Position numbers and translations under genes: made by a program. From Fimbriimonadaceae bacterium (GTDB taxonomy: Bacteria > Armatimonadota > Fimbriimonadia > Fimbriimonadales > Fimbriimonadaceae), in the NCBI GenBank assembly GCA_019454105.1, contig CP075364.1, positions 1,925,362-1,989,361 on the forward strand: 64,000 nucleotides of DNA, read 5' to 3'. Below are positions 51,070 through 59,613 of this stretch, in pieces (position 1 is the stretch's first letter; the number at the start of each line of letters is the position of its first letter). The notes beneath the pieces are model-generated. The model was not told the origin of the DNA, made no database searches, and was given only the letters and a program-made list of their open reading frames with translations.

Positions 51070-52802
51070 GGCGCCCTCCTGGCGGTCGCGCCGCCGGGAG
51101 CGGGCCGGGCCTCGGGTTGAACGGGGACATGAAGGTTGGCTGGGGCCACGACCGAGAGAACGGTGTACTCTCCATAAGAACCTGGACGCCGGGGAGTCAC
51201 CCTCACTAGGTCGCCGTTGTGGTCGATCTCAAGCGTCGAGTCGGCCCATACCGGCCTTTGGCCAGGCTCGTTGACCGTCATCAGACGGACAGCGCCAAGG
51301 GCCTTCTCCATCGGCTTGATGAAGGTGTTGGGATAGACGCCTCCCCAGACGGCGAAGAGGATCAGAAGGCTGACCATGGCGATTTCGCCTGGTTTGAGGT
51401 CCTTGAGCCGCACCAGGTTCGGGTTGACCGGGCCATAGAAGACCTTCTGGAACATCCAGAGGAGGTACACCGCGGCGAGGATGACACCGACCCCGGCGAT
51501 CGCCGGGTACCAAAGGTTCAAACCATTGAACCCGGCTACGCCCGCTTCAAAGGCCCCCATGAGGGCGAGGAACTCGCCGACAAACCCATTGAGCCCGGGC
51601 AAGCCGACGCTGGACAACATGACGATGAGGAACAAGGCGGCGAAGATCGGCATCTGGGCCTTCAAGCCGCCCATGTCGGCGAAGAGCCGCGTGTGGATCC
51701 TTTCGTACAGCAGACCGACCAGCAGGAACAGCGCGCCAGTGGAGATTCCGTGGTTCAACTGCTGGTACGCGCCACCGACGATGCCGTTGTGGGTCAAGCT
51801 GAAGATCCCAAGCATCACAAAACCCATGTGGGCGACCGACGAGTAGGCGACGAGCTTTTTGACGTCGGGCTGGACGGCGGCGACGACCGCGCCATAGATG
51901 ATCCCGACAACGGCCAAGGTCATGACGACCGGGACGGCCTGGCGGGCCGCTTCAGGGAAGAGCGGGAGGGCCAGACGTAGGAAGCCGAAGGTGCCCATCT
52001 TGAGCAGGACGCCCGCCAAGATGACTGAGCCGGCGGTCGGCGCCTCCGTGTGGGCGTCGGGGAGCCAAGTGTGGAACGGGAACATCGGGCACTTGACCAT
52101 AAAGGCCAGCGCGAACGCCCAGAACAACAAAGGCTGAAGCTTCATCGCCTCGCCTACCCAGAGCCGGCCGTTGGCGACCTCGGCCTGGAGGCTGAGAAGA
52201 TCGAACGACATCACACCAGTCGCCTCACGGTGGAGTCCGGCCATCGCGATCATGCCGACCAGCATGAAGATCGAAGCGGCGAAGGTGTAGACAAAGAACT
52301 TGACGGCCGCGTAGTTGCGGTTCGACCCGCCCCAGATCCAGATCATGACCGCCATCGGGATCAGGCTCGCCTCGAAAAAGGCGTAGAAGAGGATCAAGTC
52401 CAGGCTCAGGAAGACGCCGAGCATGGCCGTGAGCAAGATCAGGACCATCGCGAAATACGTCTTGACGCGCTTCTCGATGTAGAAGCTGAACCAGACAGCG
52501 ATGACGTTAAGGAACGTTGTCAGAAGAACGAGCCAAAGGCTGACGCCGTCAATCCCGACACGATAGTGGATGCCTAGCTGGTCGATCCATGGGACGAACT
52601 CGACCAGTTGCATATGGTACGTGCCAGGCTCGAACCGCTGAAAGACGACCACGCTTACGACGAAGGCAAGCAGGCTGAAGATCATCGCTGCCCCTTTGAT
52701 CGCCTTGCTGAACTGTTCCGGAACAAAGAGGACGACTAAGGCCCCGATCAACGGCACTGCGAGCAGCGCGGAGAGAAGCCCGAACCCGGTCGGCTCCATC
52801 AT
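51066..52802 (-). CDS. nuoM: NADH-quinone oxidoreductase subunit M
   Basis: 578 aa antiporter-like proton-channel subunit with about 14 helices. Family motifs are GVDGISLWLVLLTTFL, KTYFAMVLILLTAMLGVF, MVKCPMFPFHTWLPDAHTEAPT with the channel Lys, and YSSVAHMGFVMLG. A proline- and alanine-rich C-terminal tail of about 70 residues, outside the membrane, extends it. ATG 52802 overlaps the nuoL stop (ATGA) and has GGAGG about 9 bases upstream. Confidence 0.96.
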   Translation of the reverse strand: MMEPTGFGLLSALLAVPLIGALVVLFVPEQFSKAIKGAAMIFSLLAFVVSVVVFQRFEPGTYHMQLVEFVPWIDQLGIHYRVGIDGVSLWLVLLTTFLNVIAVWFSFYIEKRVKTYFAMVLILLTAMLGVFLSLDLILFYAFFEASLIPMAVMIWIWGGSNRNYAAVKFFVYTFAASIFMLVGMIAMAGLHREATGVMSFDLLSLQAEVANGRLWVGEAMKLQPLLFWAFALAFMVKCPMFPFHTWLPDAHTEAPTAGSVILAGVLLKMGTFGFLRLALPLFPEAARQAVPVVMTLAVVGIIYGAVVAAVQPDVKKLVAYSSVAHMGFVMLGIFSLTHNGIVGGAYQQLNHGISTGALFLLVGLLYERIHTRLFADMGGLKAQMPIFAALFLIVMLSSVGLPGLNGFVGEFLALMGAFEAGVAGFNGLNLWYPAIAGVGVILAAVYLLWMFQKVFYGPVNPNLVRLKDLKPGEIAMVSLLILFAVWGGVYPNTFIKPMEKALGAVRLMTVNEPGQRPVWADSTLEIDHNGDLVRVTPRRPGSYGEYTVLSVVAPANLHVPVQPEARPAPGGATARRAP

Positions 52803-54955
52803 CGGGCGCCTCCCGCCATACTCACGGCATAGATCAGATAGCCGATCAGGGCCACGACCCCGATCTGCATGAGCAACGCGTAACCCCTGACATAACCGCC
52901 CTGGACCCACTTGAGCGCGTGGCCGAATCCGCCCGAGACGATGGCGAGCAAGTGCGCGATGCCGTCGACGACGTAACGGTCAAAGGCCCATGAGATCGAA
53001 CCGATCACGCCCCCGGCCTTGACCGAACCTTCTCCGAGGACTTCATCGATGGCGAACTGGCGGGACGCGGCCAGGCGCAACGGGCTCCACTTCTTGAGAT
53101 CCCAGCCTTCGGACTCGGGGAGCCTCTTTCGGTACATCCAGAGGCCGAGGGCGATGCCGCCGAGCGAGGTCAGGAAGGAGAGACCGATGAGGATCTCATG
53201 GGAAACCGGGCCGTGTTTGGACTTGTAAGGCATCCCGGTCAGCCAGGTCTTCAGGACTCCACCCTCATAGAGCCATGCCCCGAGCCAGCCGAGAGAGAAG
53301 ACCGCCAAAACGACCAGCGGCAGCCACATAAGCACCGGAACTTCGTGCGGCTCATGGTTCCGGTCAAGGACGTGGTGTTCGGGCTCGGCCTGTTGAGCCT
53401 CATGAAGCGTCGCCTCGTCGTCGTTCATGAAGAAACCGTTGGGATCGGGGCCGTGGTCATGATGATGGTGATGAGGATGGACGTGGTGATGGTGGCCATG
53501 GTCGGGCTCGATGGCACGCCACCGCTCCTCGCTCGTGCCAAAGGTCAGGGCCATCATCCTGGTCATGTAGCAGGCTGTCATCGCGGCGACAACGAAGCCA
53601 AGCCACCCCGCCCACTGACCGACTGTGAGGGGACCGAGCATGACCGCCTTCTCCAGGTTGACGGCCGGGCCGAGGATCGCTTCCTTGGACCAAAAGCCGG
53701 CGAACAAGAACGGGATCCCGGCGATCGCCGCCCAGCCGATGCCCATCGTGAGGTAGGTGATCGGGAGCCGTTTGGCGAGAGAACCGTAGTTTCGCATGTC
53801 CTGGTTGTGGGCCATGGCGTGAATCACCGCACCTGATCCCAGGAACAGCAGGGCCTTGAAAAAGGCGTGAGTGATCACATGGAAGAGTCCCGCATAGAAC
53901 GCCCCGACCCCACAAGCGATGAACATGTATCCAAGTTGCGAAACGGTCGAGAACGCGAGGACCTTTTTGATGTCCGTCTGTCCGAATGCGGTCGCCGCGC
54001 CGACGAGGGCGGTCAGGGCTCCGACGCCTGCCACGATCGCCATCGCCACGGGCGAGGCGAGGAACCAGTCACTCATTCGGTTCAAGAGGTAAACGCCCGA
54101 CGTGACCATGGTCGCGGCATGGATCAGGGCCGAGACCGGGGTCGGGCCCGCCATCGCGTCAGGAAGCCAGATCGCCAGCGGGTATTGAGCCGACTTGCCC
54201 ATCGCCCCGATGAAAAGGAGCAAAGCGATCGCTGTCGCGGCGCCTGGGTAGAGCGCGAGCAGTTCCGTGGCCTTCGGAAGGATGACGTCGAAGCTCAGCC
54301 AGCGCGGGTCGGTGACGCCGAGGAGGTCGCGGTTCGCGGCGACCAACGTTGCGACGCCGAAGAGGCCGAGTGTGAAACCCCAGTCGCCAATCCGATTGAC
54401 GATGAATGCCTTGTTGGCCGCTTTGGAGTTCGCGACGTCCTTGTACCAAAAACCGATGAGGAGGTACGAGCAAAGGCCCACGCCCTCCCAGCCCACGAAC
54501 GTCAAGACCAGGTTGTTGCCCAACACGAGCACCAACATCGCGGCGATGAAGAGGTTCAGGTATGTGAAGAACCTTGGGAAGTCGCGGTCCTCGGCCATGT
54601 AGGACGTCGCGTAGAGGTGGATGAGAGCCCCGATGCCGGTGATGATCAGGGTCATTGTCATCGAGAGCGTGTCGACCCTGAACTCGAAAGGCACATTGAG
54701 CCCGAAGAGCTGGATCCAAGGGAACAACGTCTCGACCACCGCCCGTTCGCCGACCGGGCGTCCCGCCAGTTGCACGGTGATATCGACGGCGACGAGGAAC
54801 GCGGCCGCGACGGGGAGGACAGCGAGGGCCCCCATGACGGTCCGGCCGAACTTGGGGCCCAAGAAGCGGACGACGGAGCCGCCCAACAGCGACTGCACCA
54901 AAAAGCCCGCCAAAGGCAGGAAGAACACAAGCCAGATCGAAGGGAAACCGCTCAT
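52799..54955 (-). CDS. nuoL: NADH-quinone oxidoreductase subunit L, with a His-rich loop
   Basis: 718 aa, the longest antiporter-like subunit with the lateral helix. Motifs are FEFRVDTLSMTMTLIITGIG, ATSYMAEDRDFPRFFTYLNLF, LPDAMAGPTPVSALIHAATMVTSG in parts (PDAMAGPTPVSALIHAA), and STVSQLGYMFIACG. An unusual insert at about residues 480-505 reads DHGHHHHVHPHHHHHDHGPD, which should lie outside the membrane and may bind a metal. The ATG at 54955 lies 5 bases after nuoK. Confidence 0.96.
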   Translation of the reverse strand: MSGFPSIWLVFFLPLAGFLVQSLLGGSVVRFLGPKFGRTVMGALAVLPVAAAFLVAVDITVQLAGRPVGERAVVETLFPWIQLFGLNVPFEFRVDTLSMTMTLIITGIGALIHLYATSYMAEDRDFPRFFTYLNLFIAAMLVLVLGNNLVLTFVGWEGVGLCSYLLIGFWYKDVANSKAANKAFIVNRIGDWGFTLGLFGVATLVAANRDLLGVTDPRWLSFDVILPKATELLALYPGAATAIALLLFIGAMGKSAQYPLAIWLPDAMAGPTPVSALIHAATMVTSGVYLLNRMSDWFLASPVAMAIVAGVGALTALVGAATAFGQTDIKKVLAFSTVSQLGYMFIACGVGAFYAGLFHVITHAFFKALLFLGSGAVIHAMAHNQDMRNYGSLAKRLPITYLTMGIGWAAIAGIPFLFAGFWSKEAILGPAVNLEKAVMLGPLTVGQWAGWLGFVVAAMTACYMTRMMALTFGTSEERWRAIEPDHGHHHHVHPHHHHHDHGPDPNGFFMNDDEATLHEAQQAEPEHHVLDRNHEPHEVPVLMWLPLVVLAVFSLGWLGAWLYEGGVLKTWLTGMPYKSKHGPVSHEILIGLSFLTSLGGIALGLWMYRKRLPESEGWDLKKWSPLRLAASRQFAIDEVLGEGSVKAGGVIGSISWAFDRYVVDGIAHLLAIVSGGFGHALKWVQGGYVRGYALLMQIGVVALIGYLIYAVSMAGGAR

Positions 54956-54959
54956 TCCG

Positions 54960-55337
54960 TCATCCTCTCAAAGCGCTCATGTCGTCGAGGTCCGCCTCGT
55001 TGCGAAGCCGGAAGATCGCCATGATGATCCCGAGGCCGACGGCGACCTCGGCCGCCGCCACCGCCATCACGAAGATCACCATCATCTGGCCGTTCATCGC
55101 GTTGAGCGCCGCCTGTTCTGTGCTGGCTCCAGGCACGATCTGATAGCGGGCAAAAGCGAGGAACGTGAGGTTCACCGCGTTCAGCATCAACTCGATGCAC
55201 ATGAACACGACCACCGGGTTCCGACGCACGACGACGCCGACGCCCCCGACGACGAACATGAAGAGCCCGAGGGTCAAGAACCAACCCAAAGGCACGTCAG
55301 AGGTCATGGAAGTGGCCAGGGGAAGAGGAAGCGTCAC
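54960..55337 (-). CDS. nuoK: NADH-quinone oxidoreductase subunit K
   Basis: 125 aa with three helices and the membrane Glu residues of the proton path (VFMCIELMLNAVNLTFLAF and AVAAAEVAVGLGIIM). GTG 55337 has AGGAGG about 10 bases upstream; starting at ATG 55307 would give the more common length of about 115. Confidence 0.94.
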   Translation of the reverse strand: MTLPLPLATSMTSDVPLGWFLTLGLFMFVVGGVGVVVRRNPVVVFMCIELMLNAVNLTFLAFARYQIVPGASTEQAALNAMNGQMMVIFVMAVAAAEVAVGLGIIMAIFRLRNEADLDDMSALRG

Positions 55338-55341
55338 TGGG

Positions 55342-55848
55342 TCACAGCCTCCTCTTGGCCAGCAAGATCGACCCGACGATGCCGATCAGGAGTAGGACAC
55401 TGGCGATCTCGAACGGCAGGACGTAGGTGGTGAAGAGCACGCGGCCGACCGATTGGGGCGTGCCGTACTCGTCCCCGATGGGGGAGCCCGAGACGGACAT
55501 GAGGGGGACGATCACAGACGCAAAAACGACGACGGCCAAGGCGAGGCCGAACAGCCAAGCGAGGACGCCGCGCCCCTCGCGACCCTCGACGATGGGGCTG
55601 CGCTGGTGAAGCTGGAGCATCATGATCACAAAGAGGAACAGCACCATGATCGCACCGGCATAGACCATGATCTGCGAGATCCCGAGCAATTGGGCGCCCA
55701 ACGTGAAATAGATGAAGCCGAGGACGAAGAAGTTGAGGACTAAGAGCAGTGCCGCTCGGACGGGGTTGTTGCCGAAGGCGACCACGCCGACTGCGGCAAG
55801 CCCGGCGATCGCGGCCAAGACGAGGAAGACAACCTGGTTCGCAGTCAA
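55342..55848 (-). CDS. nuoJ: NADH-quinone oxidoreductase subunit J
   Basis: 168 aa with about five helices. Markers are NPVRAALLLVLNFFVLGFIY, LLGISQIMVYAGAIMVLFLF and VIMMLQL. The TTG at 55848 overlaps the nuoH stop (TTGA) with a G-rich site upstream. nuoI, which encodes the two-cluster ferredoxin subunit and usually sits between nuoH and nuoJ, is absent here. Confidence 0.93.
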   Translation of the reverse strand: MTANQVVFLVLAAIAGLAAVGVVAFGNNPVRAALLLVLNFFVLGFIYFTLGAQLLGISQIMVYAGAIMVLFLFVIMMLQLHQRSPIVEGREGRGVLAWLFGLALAVVVFASVIVPLMSVSGSPIGDEYGTPQSVGRVLFTTYVLPFEIASVLLLIGIVGSILLAKRRL

Positions 55849-57251
55849 GCCTGGCCCCCTTCGGAGGCTGGGCCCGGATCGGCTAGCTTGATCGACCGTT
55901 TGGCCTGGGGATCGGAAAGTTTGACCGTCCGCTTGTCCATCGACTTGGCGCCTTTCTTGATGGTTGCGGCCAGGTTCATATAGAGGATCGCGAGCACGCC
56001 CATCGCGACCAAGAGCGCGACCCAGCCGCCGACCGGGCCAAGCACCCGCTCGTTGCTGCAGATGACCCAAATGCCGACCACGATGAAGTTGGCCACGGCG
56101 AGCGGAAGGAGCACCTTCCATCCAAGAGTCATCAGTTGGTCGTACCGGAGCCTGGGAAGGGTCGCCCGAAGCCAGATGAAGAAGGTGATGCCGGCCGCCA
56201 TCTTGGCGACAAAGCCGAGCGGGCCAAGCCAGTAGTTCGCGGCGGCCATGCCTTTGAAGAATCCGGCTGCCGCCGGGAACGTCGCGGCCAAGTACTCCCA
56301 ATTAAACGGCATCAGGTTGTATCCGCCCAGGAACACAGCGGCAAAGACCCCGCTGAAGACGAACATCGCCGCATACTCGCCCATGAAGAACACGGCGAAC
56401 TTCATCGAGCTGTACTCGGTGTGGTAACCGGCGATCAGCTCGTTCTCGGCCTCTGGCAGGTCGAACGGAGCTCGGTTCGTCTCCGCCACCACGCAGACAA
56501 GAAAGATCGCTGCGCTGACCAGCCCAAATGGCGTGAAGAGGAACCAGTTCTGGACGGCGGGCACGAACCCCCACAGCGCCTGCTCTTGAGCCACGACCAT
56601 GTCGGACATCCTGAGCGACGCCGTGGCGAGCACGACGCAAGCCAACGAGACGCCCATGGCCAGTTCATAGCTGATGAGCTGGGCCGAGGCCCGGAGCCCG
56701 CCCATGAGCGAGTATTTGTTGTTGGAGGCGTAACCGGCCAACACGACGCCATAGACGCCGAGGCTGGAGATCGCGAGCACGTACAGCAGCCCGATGTCCA
56801 CATTGGCCACGGGCGTCAGATAGTGGAAGGGGCCGAGGATGTCTGTGCCAGGGATGAACCCTGTGGAGGCCTGGGGCAACGTGGCGCCGAGTGCAAAAGC
56901 GGGAAAGAGTGCGATGGCCGGGGCCAGGAAATAGATCTTCCGGTCGATCGAGGACGGAGTCACGTCCTCCTTCATGAACAGCTTGACGCCGTCGGCGATG
57001 GGCTGAAGCAGCCCGAACGTCCGGATCTTTCGCCCCCTCAAGGAGGCGAGTGGGAAGTTGTCAGGAATGGTGATCGTGCCAGTACGGTTCGGCCCGATCC
57101 TGTCCTGCATCCAGCTGAGCAACCGGCGCTCCCACCAGATGAGACCCGGAACGATGGTGAGGATGGGGACGACGAGCAACAGCACCCGGATCACGGCCAG
57201 GAGCCATGGCGCATCGACGCTCGTCCGCTGGAGCCACCCGAGAACGTCCAT
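55845..57251 (-). CDS. nuoH: NADH-quinone oxidoreductase subunit H
   Basis: 468 aa, eight to nine helices, the subunit at the quinone site. Family motifs are ERRLLSWMQDRIGPNRTG, LQPIADGVKLFMKED, SLGVYGVVLAGYASNNKYSLMG in parts, and ETNRAPFDLPEAENELIAGYHTEYS in parts. It has a basic C-terminal tail of about 50 residues (VKLSDPQAKRSIKLADPG) not found in most homologues. ATG 57251 lies 15 bases after nuoG. Confidence 0.96.
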   Translation of the reverse strand: MDVLGWLQRTSVDAPWLLAVIRVLLLVVPILTIVPGLIWWERRLLSWMQDRIGPNRTGTITIPDNFPLASLRGRKIRTFGLLQPIADGVKLFMKEDVTPSSIDRKIYFLAPAIALFPAFALGATLPQASTGFIPGTDILGPFHYLTPVANVDIGLLYVLAISSLGVYGVVLAGYASNNKYSLMGGLRASAQLISYELAMGVSLACVVLATASLRMSDMVVAQEQALWGFVPAVQNWFLFTPFGLVSAAIFLVCVVAETNRAPFDLPEAENELIAGYHTEYSSMKFAVFFMGEYAAMFVFSGVFAAVFLGGYNLMPFNWEYLAATFPAAAGFFKGMAAANYWLGPLGFVAKMAAGITFFIWLRATLPRLRYDQLMTLGWKVLLPLAVANFIVVGIWVICSNERVLGPVGGWVALLVAMGVLAILYMNLAATIKKGAKSMDKRTVKLSDPQAKRSIKLADPGPASEGGQA

Positions 57252-57266
57252 GTCTTGCGCGGGACT

Positions 57267-59378
57267 TTACCCGCCCCCTCCAGCCGGTTCGCCAACCAGG
57301 GACTCTCGGGCGACCAAGGCCCCTTCTTCGGGCAACAAGCTGTACTGGGCCGGGGCGAACACAGGGTGGACGCGAGCGATCTCTTCCATGACCTCGCCGG
57401 GATTGAAGAACGGGGTTGAGGGCCGGGCCCGCAAGAGGCACTCGGCAAAGACCCGCCAGGCTGGCTTGGCCTCGCCCGGCGGAGCGATCGCTTGCCGGAA
57501 CCGTTGCACCCTGCCTTCGCAGTTCGTCCAGGTCCCGTCCTGCTCCGCGGGGGCGGCCATTGGGAGCACGACGCTGGCATAAGCCATCGCTTCGTTTTCA
57601 AGAGTTCCTTGGTAAACCAAGAACGGCACGGTCTCCAAGGCTGCGTCGTGCGTGGACGATGGGTCGGCTTCCACAAGCCAAAGGGCCTCGATCTTGCCGT
57701 CCTTGCACCCTTCCAGAATCTGCCATGTCGACAAGCCGTGGTCCGGCACGAGCCCAAGAAGCTCCGCCCCAGCCGCGTTCGTTCCAGTCGGATAGCAAAC
57801 GAACTCCGAACCTGTAGCCTCCGCCAAGGCCTTCAGCGACTTCCACGCTGATGGTGGCTCTGGGGCATCGAGCAGTCGGTCGCTGGTCAGGACGACGGCT
57901 CCTTCGCCGAGCCTGGCTGCCGCAGCCCGAACGGTCGCCCCGGAAACCCCGGACTTTTCCTCCGCGCTGTCGGCGTTAAACCCGGCCAGTTCGGCCCGGA
58001 CGGCGTCCGAGACGGTGGCTTTGCCCGACCACACCGCTTCACCGAGCAGGCACTTGGCGAGGGCGGCCTCGGCCCCTGGGCGGCACCGAAGCGAAGCTTT
58101 CGCGAACCGTTCGACTTCGTTCGCGGCGGAATACGCCACATCGACCGTCGCCCCACTCTGGGACCAAGCTTTGCGCACTCGGAGATGGACGATGGGCAGA
58201 TCCTCGGCCAAGTGCGTTCCAAACACAAGAATGTGGCGCTTGCTTTCAAGAGACGCTATCGGGAGAGGGCGAGGCACCGGGCCTGTCGGCACGGGCCCAC
58301 TGCGCCAACGGTGGTCGACATTGTCCGATCCGAAGGCCTCCGAGAACAATCGCTTGAAGAGGAAGAGCCCTTCGTTCGAGACCCTCGGCCCGGTGAGCCC
58401 GGCCACCTTTCCACCCTTGTCGGCGAATGCGGCGAGGATCTCTTCGTAGGCTTCCGACCACGAGGCAGGCACAAACTGGTCCCCCCGTCGCACGAGCGGT
58501 TTGGTCAGCCGGCTTGTCGAGTTGTACCAATCGTGGCCGAACTTGCCCTTGTCACAGGTCCATTCCTCATTGACCCCGTCGTTGGCCCGGCCATTGATTC
58601 GGACCTGTTTGCCGGCCCGGTGGTCGAACCATACGTTGCAACCGTTCGAGCACTCGGTGCAGACACCAGGGCTCGTCTCAAGGTCCCATGGCCGGGCCCG
58701 GAACCGGTACTTCGCAGAGGTCAACGCCCCCACCGGGCAGATCTCGATGACGTTGCCGCTGAACCTCGATTCGAAATCGGTCAGTTGGAAGGTCGAAGGC
58801 TGCATCTCCGCCCCTCGGAACCGGAACGCGAGGTCGGAGTCACCGCTGATCTCCTCCGTGAACCGCACGCACCGGCCGCACTGGATGCACCGCTCCAAGT
58901 CGAGGGTCACATACTGGCTTAAAGGGAACGCCTTCGGCAAGTGACGCTTCATCTCGATGAAGCGCGTCGTCGAAGGGCCGTAGGCCATCGTGTTGTTCTG
59001 AAGTGGGCATTCTCCGCCACGGTCGCAAATCGGGCAATCGAGAGGGTGGTTGATCAGGAGGAACTCAAGCACGCCTTTGCGATCCCGGTGGATGGCCTCT
59101 GAGTCGGTGACCACGACCAGGCCCTCACTGGCGGGCAAAGTGCACCCGGCCTGTGGCTTCGGCATCATCCGGACGCTGCCGTCTGGTTGCTTGAACCCGG
59201 TCTCGACGAGGCACATCCGGCACATGCCCACGGCCTTCATCCTCGGGTGATAACAGAAGACAGGGATTTCAAGCCCGAGCCGCTTCACCGTTTCCACGAT
59301 CAACTCGCCTTGAGGGGCTTCGAGCTCGATCCCGTTGATCGTCAGCTTCACCATCGATGGAACTTGAGCGGCCGCCAT
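57267..59378 (-). CDS. nuoG: NADH-quinone oxidoreductase subunit G
   Basis: 703 aa from ATG 59378 (ATG 59354 is also possible). The N-terminal [2Fe-2S] ligands are in FCYHPRMKAVGMCRMC with a later Cys in GCTLPA; a HxxxC/CxxC set lies in HPLDCPICDRGGECPLQ and ERCIQCGRCVRF. The molybdopterin-oxidoreductase-like part begins near residue 220 and has the extra four-Cys N7 site (GVCTECSNGCNV, then WTCDKG). It carries electrons from NADH to the quinone arm. It is the first gene of the operon here; nuoA-F and nuoI must lie elsewhere. 235 bp separate it from the divergent secreted-protein gene. Confidence 0.95.
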   Translation of the reverse strand: MAAAQVPSMVKLTINGIELEAPQGELIVETVKRLGLEIPVFCYHPRMKAVGMCRMCLVETGFKQPDGSVRMMPKPQAGCTLPASEGLVVVTDSEAIHRDRKGVLEFLLINHPLDCPICDRGGECPLQNNTMAYGPSTTRFIEMKRHLPKAFPLSQYVTLDLERCIQCGRCVRFTEEISGDSDLAFRFRGAEMQPSTFQLTDFESRFSGNVIEICPVGALTSAKYRFRARPWDLETSPGVCTECSNGCNVWFDHRAGKQVRINGRANDGVNEEWTCDKGKFGHDWYNSTSRLTKPLVRRGDQFVPASWSEAYEEILAAFADKGGKVAGLTGPRVSNEGLFLFKRLFSEAFGSDNVDHRWRSGPVPTGPVPRPLPIASLESKRHILVFGTHLAEDLPIVHLRVRKAWSQSGATVDVAYSAANEVERFAKASLRCRPGAEAALAKCLLGEAVWSGKATVSDAVRAELAGFNADSAEEKSGVSGATVRAAAARLGEGAVVLTSDRLLDAPEPPSAWKSLKALAEATGSEFVCYPTGTNAAGAELLGLVPDHGLSTWQILEGCKDGKIEALWLVEADPSSTHDAALETVPFLVYQGTLENEAMAYASVVLPMAAPAEQDGTWTNCEGRVQRFRQAIAPPGEAKPAWRVFAECLLRARPSTPFFNPGEVMEEIARVHPVFAPAQYSLLPEEGALVARESLVGEPAGGGG

Positions 59379-59535
59379 TTGTCCAGTGCTGAGTATGCCC
59401 AATCCCGGCGGCCCATGGCCCATCTTGCCCAGTTCACTTGGGCTGGTTCGCCCTGACAACTCAGCGAACTTCCATTAGGTAAAATTCAAGTTTCGCAAGG
59501 ACGGCCGCCAGAGCTCTCAGGCCACTGGAAGTTGC

Positions 59536-59549
59536 GCTTTGCTATAGCA
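59536..59549 (+). promoter_or_regulatory. Motif shared with 62179-62193, 65 nt before a secreted-protein start
   Basis: GCTTTGCTATAGCA contains the hairpin-capable TGCT/AGCA. A related copy, GCTTTGCCATAGGCA with TGCC/GGCA, lies before the next secreted-protein gene. The paired bases differ in a compensating way. Confidence 0.35.
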
Positions 59550-59613
59550 TGAATCCTGATGCTTGCCCTGTTCCACCCGGAAGAGTGGTGTTTTGTCAGG
59601 AGAGAGTCCGACA

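Noticed and set aside
53867-55024. A 385-aa open frame on + opposite nuoL/nuoK
   Set aside because: It is antisense to clear nuo genes, is highly charged and repetitive in composition, and has no family motifs; long antisense frames are expected at this GC content.
56136-57419. A 427-aa open frame on + opposite nuoH
   Set aside because: Antisense shadow of nuoH, whose protein is unmistakable.
59521-59560. Sigma-54 promoter
   Set aside because: A GG and a GC are present but are 12, not 10, bases apart.
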